From contig CALHAO010000230.1 in assembly GCA_937931765.1 (NCBI GenBank), positions 1 through 20,651 of the forward strand: DNA of 20,651 bases. The letters are read 5' to 3'. Below are positions 6,679 through 12,528 of this stretch, piece by piece (positions within the stretch are counted from its first letter, which is position 1; each line of letters opens with the position of its first letter). The notes under the pieces were generated by a model. It was given only the letters and a program-made list of their open reading frames with translations, was not told the origin of the DNA and searched no databases. The translations under genes were made by a program, and so were the position numbers. The stretch is from an uncultured Thiotrichaceae bacterium. GTDB taxonomy: Bacteria; Pseudomonadota; Gammaproteobacteria; Thiotrichales; Thiotrichaceae.

Positions 6679-8526
6679 ATGGATCAGCTCGTACGCCTGC
6701 AACGTCGTTTGGAAAGAGAGAAGAAAGCCCGCAAAATGGCAGAGATGCTGCTTGAGGCAAAAAGTGCGGAGCTGTACCAGGTCAATCAGGAGTTACGCTC
6801 TCTGGCGGATTCCCTGGAAAATCAGGTAGCAGTGCGCACTGAAGAATTGAGTGTAGCGACTGACCAGGCGATGAGTGCTAACCGTGCGAAAAGCACATTT
6901 CTGGCTGCCATGAGTCATGAAATTCGTACACCGATGAATGGCATTATTGGTATCACGACCTTACTGAAAGACACGGAGCTGGATGACAGCCAGCACCATC
7001 AGGTGGATACGATTCTCCACTCTGCTCAATCATTACTAACTATTATCAACGACATTCTGGATATATCACGTTTGGATGCCGGTAAACTTGAGCTGATTCA
7101 GGAGCCTTTTCAACTGGGTGTTTCCTTGCCTTCAATTACCGAAACCCTGGGAGTTATTGCGGCACAAAAAGAGCTTGATCTATTTATTATTATAGCAGCT
7201 GATGTGCCGGATGCGATGGCAGGTGACGTGCTGCGTCTGCGTCAGGTACTGATGAATCTGATTGGTAATGCAATTAAGTTTACAACAAAAGGTGAAGTGG
7301 TATTACGTATTACTTTGGCAGATAAAGCCAATTTTGTGCGTTTTGCTATTCAGGATTCCGGGGTAGGGATTCCTGAAGAAAAAATACACGGTTTGTTTAA
7401 GGCCTTCAGTCAGATCAATAGTTATGACCAGCATAACAATAGTGGTACAGGCTTGGGGCTGGCGATTTCCCGCCAACTGGTTGAACTGATGGGGGGCGAA
7501 ATTGGTGTAGACAGTGAGCTACGCGAAGGCAGTACGTTCTGGTTTGAAGTGCCTTTACTGGAGTATGAAGAGCCGTTGTCCGGTGTGCCGCTATTATCTC
7601 CGGCTGTTGCTGATTGTATTGTGTTTGATAAAAATCAGGTACACAGAGCGTTATTGATTGAGCAGCTCGCCTATATGGGAGTTGCTTGTCGTGAAGCCGG
7701 AAGTATGGCTGATTTAGCGGTGTTATTTAAACAGTCTGCATCAGAATGGTTGATTATTATTCCTGATAGCTTTACCGGGAGGGAATTGTCTTCTGTGGAT
7801 GCAATGCTCCGGCGAAACGGCGAGTTTCCGGATAGACGACCTCTCAGGGTAGGCCGGATTATCAATCAAAATATGCAGTACAACGATTTGTTTTCAGCGG
7901 TTCCTGATGTTCAATGCACGCCACTCTATCGTCCTGTGAGTTACGACAAGCTTGGGGATTTGCTGAGTGATCAACCGCAAGATCAGCAGAATCAGCGCAC
8001 AAATCCTGTAAGGCCTGTTGCTGCCCGGTTGCCGCGTCCGGTGAGTTCGGAAAGTCGACAGCTTGCTTCTCCGGATGAACTTCATTCAAGCCCAAAATAT
8101 AAACGACCAGATGCAATGGCGGAGCCGGTTGATCACCGGAGTGCGACTATCTTGGTGGTGGAAGATCACGGTATTAATCGCATGGTGGCCAAAGGTATGT
8201 TGAAGAAACTGGGTCATGAAACGGTGTTTGCTCATGATGGCTATGAGGCGCTTAAACTGCTGGAAGAACGCCGTGGTGACTTTGATCTGATTTTTATGGA
8301 TATTCAGATGCCGGGCATTAGCGGTATCGAAACCACCCGGCGAATCAAAGCCAACTGGCCGGAAATGACAACACCGATCATCGCCTTGACAGCGAATGCG
8401 ATGAAAGGTGATGAGACTGAGTACTTTCAGGTAGGTATGGTCGAATACCTGACCAAGCCGATTCAGGTCGATGTACTGAGAGAGGCTATTAATAAATGGT
8501 GTCCGGTCGCAGCACAAACTGTATAA
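6679..8526 (+). CDS. Hybrid histidine kinase, H-NOX-associated, no sensor domain
   Basis: The 615-residue soluble protein begins with a coiled coil (about 1-65) and has no membrane or sensory domain. HisKA follows with H80 in AAMSHEIRTPMNG. The ATPase domain has the N-box LMNLIGNAIKFT (near 191-202), G1 DSGVGI (226-231) and G2 SGTGLGLAIS (255-264). A degenerate receiver-like segment lies at about 309-428, then a Q/P-rich linker, then a true receiver (about 489-608) with E495/D496, phospho-acceptor D541 in FMDIQMPG, T571 and K593. The domain order resembles BarA-type kinases but lacks the C-terminal HPt, which is encoded separately at 5737-6099. AAGG precedes the ATG. It is translationally close-coupled (2 bp) to the H-NOX-like gene, which probably supplies the sensory input. 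Phosphate would leave through the HPt protein. Confidence 0.92.
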   Translation: MDQLVRLQRRLEREKKARKMAEMLLEAKSAELYQVNQELRSLADSLENQVAVRTEELSVATDQAMSANRAKSTFLAAMSHEIRTPMNGIIGITTLLKDTELDDSQHHQVDTILHSAQSLLTIINDILDISRLDAGKLELIQEPFQLGVSLPSITETLGVIAAQKELDLFIIIAADVPDAMAGDVLRLRQVLMNLIGNAIKFTTKGEVVLRITLADKANFVRFAIQDSGVGIPEEKIHGLFKAFSQINSYDQHNNSGTGLGLAISRQLVELMGGEIGVDSELREGSTFWFEVPLLEYEEPLSGVPLLSPAVADCIVFDKNQVHRALLIEQLAYMGVACREAGSMADLAVLFKQSASEWLIIIPDSFTGRELSSVDAMLRRNGEFPDRRPLRVGRIINQNMQYNDLFSAVPDVQCTPLYRPVSYDKLGDLLSDQPQDQQNQRTNPVRPVAARLPRPVSSESRQLASPDELHSSPKYKRPDAMAEPVDHRSATILVVEDHGINRMVAKGMLKKLGHETVFAHDGYEALKLLEERRGDFDLIFMDIQMPGISGIETTRRIKANWPEMTTPIIALTANAMKGDETEYFQVGMVEYLTKPIQVDVLREAINKWCPVAAQTV

Positions 8527-8625
8527 ATAACAAATAAACACATCAATACATAACTAAAAACAACTGAACTTAGTCCTATGAATACAATAATAAAAGGCAA
8601 TTCCATCGACTCCGGTGGCACAACA

Positions 8626-9120
8626 ATGACTGATAGCACTCGCCGTTTGTGGGTATTGCTATGTGCTGCGCTGCTACCCATTACCGTTTCTATTTTGCTG
8701 ACAGGCGTATTTTATTCACTCGGTGATTATCGCGTAGTTGCGCGGGTGCCTGCTGCCACCGATTTTGCAGTGATTAGCTACCCGCAGCAGGGCAAGCGCG
8801 TTGATGCTGTGTTCACCGCAAAGGGCGTACTGACTAAGCTGCCGGAGAATACGACTCAGGCTTATCTGATGATGAAACGTAATCAACATTACTGGCCAAA
8901 GCACCCACTTGGAAATGCGCTTGGTGAATGGTCAAAGGAGATTAGTGAGACACAAAAGAATGACAGCCGTTTAAATCTTGTGGTGCTGGCAGTGGGGGCT
9001 GAGGGTATTGCTCAGATTGATCAGTGGCATGAAACCAGTCAGAAAACCGGAGAGTATCCGGGGATGGCTGACATTGTGACGGCTCAGGAAATAGCACAGG
9101 TTGAGGTAAAACAAAAATGA
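8626..9120 (+). CDS. Unknown protein with one membrane segment and a periplasmic domain
   Basis: I do not recognise a named family. The protein (164 residues from this start) has a basic N-terminus, a membrane segment soon after the start (around WVLLCAALLPITVSILL) and a beta-rich soluble part ending in a charged tail, so it is likely an inner-membrane protein facing the periplasm. The segment around YLMMKRNQHYWPKH has the feel of an Ig-like or carbohydrate-associated beta domain, which is only an impression. The frame can start at 8578, but no Shine-Dalgarno is present there; ATG 8626 has a weak GGTGG seven bases before it and removes a polar leader. Its stop overlaps the start of the acyltransferase gene (ATGA, 9117-9120), which suggests translational coupling and a shared function. 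The 99 bp before it hold no hairpin. Confidence 0.7.
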   Translation: MTDSTRRLWVLLCAALLPITVSILLTGVFYSLGDYRVVARVPAATDFAVISYPQQGKRVDAVFTAKGVLTKLPENTTQAYLMMKRNQHYWPKHPLGNALGEWSKEISETQKNDSRLNLVVLAVGAEGIAQIDQWHETSQKTGEYPGMADIVTAQEIAQVEVKQK

Positions 9121-10355
9121 TAAAAACAGCCGCAGTACGTATGAATTGGTTGGATGCTGCCCGTATTGCTGCAGCATTTTGTATTATTGCCATTCACTCC
9201 ACCACTGATGCCTATGGTTGGCCTTTCCGCAATGTGCAGGAGGGTGAGCGTTTATTTACGATTTTATTCCGCACAACCGCTGAGTTGGTCAGCACGGAGT
9301 ATTTCATTCTGGTGTCGCTGTTTCTGCTGGCTTTCAAGCTGGAGCGGAAACCTACGGGGTATCAATCTACCCTGAAGCTGCAGGCCAGGCGTCTGTTGGT
9401 GCCTTTCGCTGTGTGGACTGTTTTCTATGCCTTCTTCACGTTGTTTAAAGCTTATCAATTTGGTTATGGCGGGGACGCTCTGAATACTTTGATGAACCCA
9501 TTAAGCTGGGTTGATTATTTCCTGTTAGGTTCTTCGCAATATCACATGCACTTCCTACCTACTCTATTTGCCTTGATTTTGTTCTATCCGCTTTACCAGT
9601 TGGCTAGTCGTTATCCGTTATTGGGTTTGGTATTGATTCCCCTGCTGTTTATACGTGAGTACCTGACGGGGTGGCTGTGGGGCCATGTGCCTAATCAGGA
9701 TGTGCTGGAGTACCTTGTCCATTTGGTGAAAATACTCAGTTATGTCGGTTATGGCATGGCGGCTTATGCCTTGTTTGGTTGGTGGCAAACAAAGCTTGAC
9801 CGGGATACTTCGATGAAAATTATGGGCTTTGCGGTGTTTGCCCTGAGTCTATTTTTTATGATCAAACTGATTCAGGCGGGACAGAATATTGAAAGTGGTG
9901 AGTTTGGTGTACGCACCGGTGCTTTCTATTATGTGCATTACCTGATCCCGGTCTTGTCGTTGACCATTTTCATGGGGTCTCAACACTTAAACTGGCCGGA
10001 TAAGTTATCTAACTGGTCGAAATATACGTTTGGTATGTATCTGGTACATCCGGCCATTATCGATATTTTTGATGTGTTGGTTATGGGTATTGAGTTCCAG
10101 CCTTATCAGTACACCATACTGAAATATGCGGTAGCCGCCAGTGCATCACTAGGTATGGCTATTCTGCTGGGCAGGATTTCGTTATTGGCTTGGACAGTGG
10201 GCCTTGGGCCGTTACCGTTTGCTGGAAAAAAAGCCGAGGTAGACAAACCGGACGAGGCAACCACCAAAACAACGAATGATACCAAGGCTGGCACGCTGGG
10301 TGTGCTTGATTTAACTGATTTAACTGATGGGCCTGATAGCCGTACAGCCAACTAG
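9117..10355 (+). CDS. Acyltransferase family 3 membrane protein (probable polysaccharide O-acyltransferase)
   Basis: The 412-residue protein has about ten membrane segments and the Acyltransferase_3 layout. The first helix holds the family histidine (NWLDAARIAAAFCIIAIHS, H27), an arginine pair R91/R92 opens the third segment (RRLLVPFAVW), and QYHMHFLPTLFALILF corresponds to the conserved hHLWFL region. The C-terminal 40 residues (from about 371) are hydrophilic, charged and probably cytoplasmic, with a small LTDLTD repeat. Family members move acetyl or succinyl groups from acyl-CoA onto periplasmic or membrane-bound sugars. The location between two small periplasmic proteins, and beside genes for a GT2 synthase and an outer-membrane protein, suggests decoration of the exopolysaccharide, perhaps with the overlapping upstream protein as partner. 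A second ATG at 9141 is possible; 9117 is kept for the ATGA overlap. Confidence 0.85.
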   Translation: MIKTAAVRMNWLDAARIAAAFCIIAIHSTTDAYGWPFRNVQEGERLFTILFRTTAELVSTEYFILVSLFLLAFKLERKPTGYQSTLKLQARRLLVPFAVWTVFYAFFTLFKAYQFGYGGDALNTLMNPLSWVDYFLLGSSQYHMHFLPTLFALILFYPLYQLASRYPLLGLVLIPLLFIREYLTGWLWGHVPNQDVLEYLVHLVKILSYVGYGMAAYALFGWWQTKLDRDTSMKIMGFAVFALSLFFMIKLIQAGQNIESGEFGVRTGAFYYVHYLIPVLSLTIFMGSQHLNWPDKLSNWSKYTFGMYLVHPAIIDIFDVLVMGIEFQPYQYTILKYAVAASASLGMAILLGRISLLAWTVGLGPLPFAGKKAEVDKPDEATTKTTNDTKAGTLGVLDLTDLTDGPDSRTAN

Positions 10356-10362
10356 GGAGTGA

Positions 10363-10905
10363 ATGATGTTTTCTAAAATTTTTCAGGTAGCAACATTTGT
10401 ATTGGTGGTTTGGCTACTGATGCAGTTTAACCAGCAGAGTAGCCAGCTTAGTTTGCAAACTAGTTTATTGCAGCAGCAGGCTATGCCTGACCCTCAGGCG
10501 AATGTCTTACAAAAAGACAGCGCCGAAAAACTAACAACATTGGATGGCAAAGTAGATAGCTTGGTTAATAATCAGGCTAAACAAGCCAGCAGCGAAAAAA
10601 AGCTGCAGGCGTTTCAGGTGGCCCAAGATAAAATTGGTGCTTTGCGTAAGGCTTATACCCTGGTGCTTGAAGCTGAAATTCAGCGTCATGCTGAAAATGG
10701 TGAAGGAGCTGCTGAAACTCTGAAATCTAGTAAGGAGCTTATCTGGAAGTCAGGCAGCAACTACCCTGAACATAAAAAGGCGCTGCAAGGCTTAATGAAA
10801 GACATCGATATGACAGTCGGGGCCTGGACAGCGGGCAGACTCAGAAAAGACACAAAACCAATTTATTCGGTGCTGAAACAAGCATTGAACAAACAGGATA
10901 AATAG
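10363..10905 (+). CDS. Unknown single-pass membrane protein with coiled coil
   Basis: No family is recognised. The 180-residue protein has a membrane segment at about residues 5-21 (KIFQVATFVLVVWLLMQF), a Gln/Ser-rich stretch, then mostly helical, charged sequence with coiled-coil character (about 45-100) and a Lys-rich end. This looks like an inner-membrane anchor with a periplasmic helical domain. GGGAGTGA lies just before tandem ATGs (10363 and 10366); the first is used. It sits 7 bp after the acyltransferase gene and 2 bp before the DUF3131 gene, so all three are almost certainly co-translated. Such proteins often act as assembly factors for envelope complexes, and a link between synthase and exporter is conceivable. 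That is inference from position only. Confidence 0.75.
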   Translation: MMFSKIFQVATFVLVVWLLMQFNQQSSQLSLQTSLLQQQAMPDPQANVLQKDSAEKLTTLDGKVDSLVNNQAKQASSEKKLQAFQVAQDKIGALRKAYTLVLEAEIQRHAENGEGAAETLKSSKELIWKSGSNYPEHKKALQGLMKDIDMTVGAWTAGRLRKDTKPIYSVLKQALNKQDK

Positions 10906-10907
10906 TA

Positions 10908-12509
10908 ATGGATAATAATAAAAATGATGAAGTCATCGTGCTAAAAGAGCGAAAGACCTCTGGTTTTTGGGGAGCCACTTTGGCCTCTTTAGCGGTAGTG
11001 GCTGGTGTTGTAATGGCGGGTGGTATCATTTACCTGAGTAGTTTTGTCACGGTAGATTTGAATGCAGGAACGCCGGGTTCAGCGGAAGCACCCCTGCAAT
11101 ACCTTGTCTCAGGTACGGGTAAGCGTGCTGATAAAGGCAGTTGTGGTGTTGAAGGTCAGTCTTCTTCGGTGGCGTGCCTGAATCGGCCAGTGGCGGATGC
11201 CTGTTTGGCGGGCGGTAATGAACTATGCGAGGATGATCTGGAAATTGCCCGCATTGCCTGGATTTATTTTCAGAATAACTACAATCCTAAAACAGGCTTG
11301 TATAACTCTACGAATAACTACCCTTCAACCACTATGTGGGACACCGGTTCAGCGCTGGCGGCGACTATTGCGGCAAAAGACTTTGGTTTTATTGACCAGA
11401 AAGATTTTGATGACCGCATTATGGCGATGTTTAAGACATTAAATACCTTCAAAATGTTTAATGATGAAGCACCGAATAAAGCGTACAACACTAAAACCGC
11501 TGAGATGGTGGATTACGCGAATAAGCCGGTGCCTGATGGTATTGGTGTATCAGTGTTGGATTTGGGACGTTTGGTATCATGGCTGAACACCGTTCAGTGC
11601 ATGCACCCGAAATATAAAAATATGGCTAAGAAAACCATTGATCGCTGGGACTTTTCGCGCATGGTCAAAGATGGCCAGATGTACGGTATGGCGCGTGATA
11701 AAGAAGATCCTAAAAAGATCAGAGTGTTGCAGGAGGGACGTTTAGGTTATGAGCAATATACCGCAAAGGTATTCAAAACCCTGGGGTTTGATATGAGTGT
11801 GGCAGCAACTTATAACAACAAATTCCGCAACGAAATCGATATAATGGGTGTTCCGATCGCACATGATACGCGTGATCCGCGTGAGTTCGGTGCTAATAAC
11901 TACGTTATCACCGAGTCCTATGCGATGGATGCAACAGAAAACGGCTTGGATGACGAGAACACCAAGCTACTGAAAAATATTTTTGAGGTACAGAAAGAAC
12001 GCTGGAAGCGTACTGGTATTGTGACAGCAGTATCGGAAGATAATATTGATCGTGAGCCATGGTTTATATATAACAACATTTTTAATGCAGGCATCCAGTG
12101 GAGTACTATTGACCCACGTGGTAATCGCTATAATAACTTGAAGGCAGTATCTACTAAGGCGGCACTGGCTCTGGCGCTATTGTTTCCTGAGGATGAGTAT
12201 AGCCAGGTATTAATGCAAAAAATTGAGAGTGCCTATGACCCTAAGCAGGGTTGGTATTCGGGTGTGTACGAAAATGGTATCGGCTATAACACCACGACAA
12301 CCGCTAATACGAACGGCAATATTATGGCGAATGTGCTGTTTAAGAAGTACGGTAGTTTTATGAGCTTATGTGAGGGGTGTCAGCGCATTATTAAGCTGGA
12401 TAGCCCGGTGCTGGAAAAGAAAAAAACCTGTGATGTCTGCACGCTGAGTAAAACAGATGGTGATGCTGAAAAAATACAGGCTACTTATGCTAAGTCTGAT
12501 ACGGATTAG
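10908..12509 (+). CDS. Membrane-anchored DUF3131 protein (paralog 2) with Cys-rich tail
   Basis: The 533-residue protein has a charged cytoplasmic N-terminus, one membrane segment (about 22-44), a linker with four cysteines (C79, C90, C99, C107) and a DUF3131 domain (about 110-485). It shares TMWDTGSA, LQEGRLGYEQYTAK, NYVITESY, TAVSEDNIDREPWFIYN, GWYSGVYE and TANTNG with the paralog at 302-1624. Unlike that copy it carries a C-terminal extension with two CxxC pairs (CEGC and CDVC, 16 residues apart), which may bind a metal or form disulfides in the periplasm. The reaction of DUF3131 is unknown; a periplasmic role on the exported glycan is inferred from context. AGGA lies about ten bases before the ATG. 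The gene follows the coiled-coil protein gene by 2 bp and precedes the barrel gene by 19 bp. Confidence 0.85.
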   Translation: MDNNKNDEVIVLKERKTSGFWGATLASLAVVAGVVMAGGIIYLSSFVTVDLNAGTPGSAEAPLQYLVSGTGKRADKGSCGVEGQSSSVACLNRPVADACLAGGNELCEDDLEIARIAWIYFQNNYNPKTGLYNSTNNYPSTTMWDTGSALAATIAAKDFGFIDQKDFDDRIMAMFKTLNTFKMFNDEAPNKAYNTKTAEMVDYANKPVPDGIGVSVLDLGRLVSWLNTVQCMHPKYKNMAKKTIDRWDFSRMVKDGQMYGMARDKEDPKKIRVLQEGRLGYEQYTAKVFKTLGFDMSVAATYNNKFRNEIDIMGVPIAHDTRDPREFGANNYVITESYAMDATENGLDDENTKLLKNIFEVQKERWKRTGIVTAVSEDNIDREPWFIYNNIFNAGIQWSTIDPRGNRYNNLKAVSTKAALALALLFPEDEYSQVLMQKIESAYDPKQGWYSGVYENGIGYNTTTTANTNGNIMANVLFKKYGSFMSLCEGCQRIIKLDSPVLEKKKTCDVCTLSKTDGDAEKIQATYAKSDTD

Positions 12510-12528
12510 GCTAACCCCTGGTTAAGCT

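Noticed and set aside
8086..8541. Minus-strand 151-codon frame opposite the receiver domain of the hybrid kinase
   Set aside because: The plus strand encodes an intact receiver with all catalytic residues; the antisense product is Phe/His-rich with no domain.
8614..8630. TGGCAC near 8616 as a possible sigma-54 promoter element
   Set aside because: The required TTGC-type -12 element is absent at the correct spacing, and the motif overlaps the chosen start.
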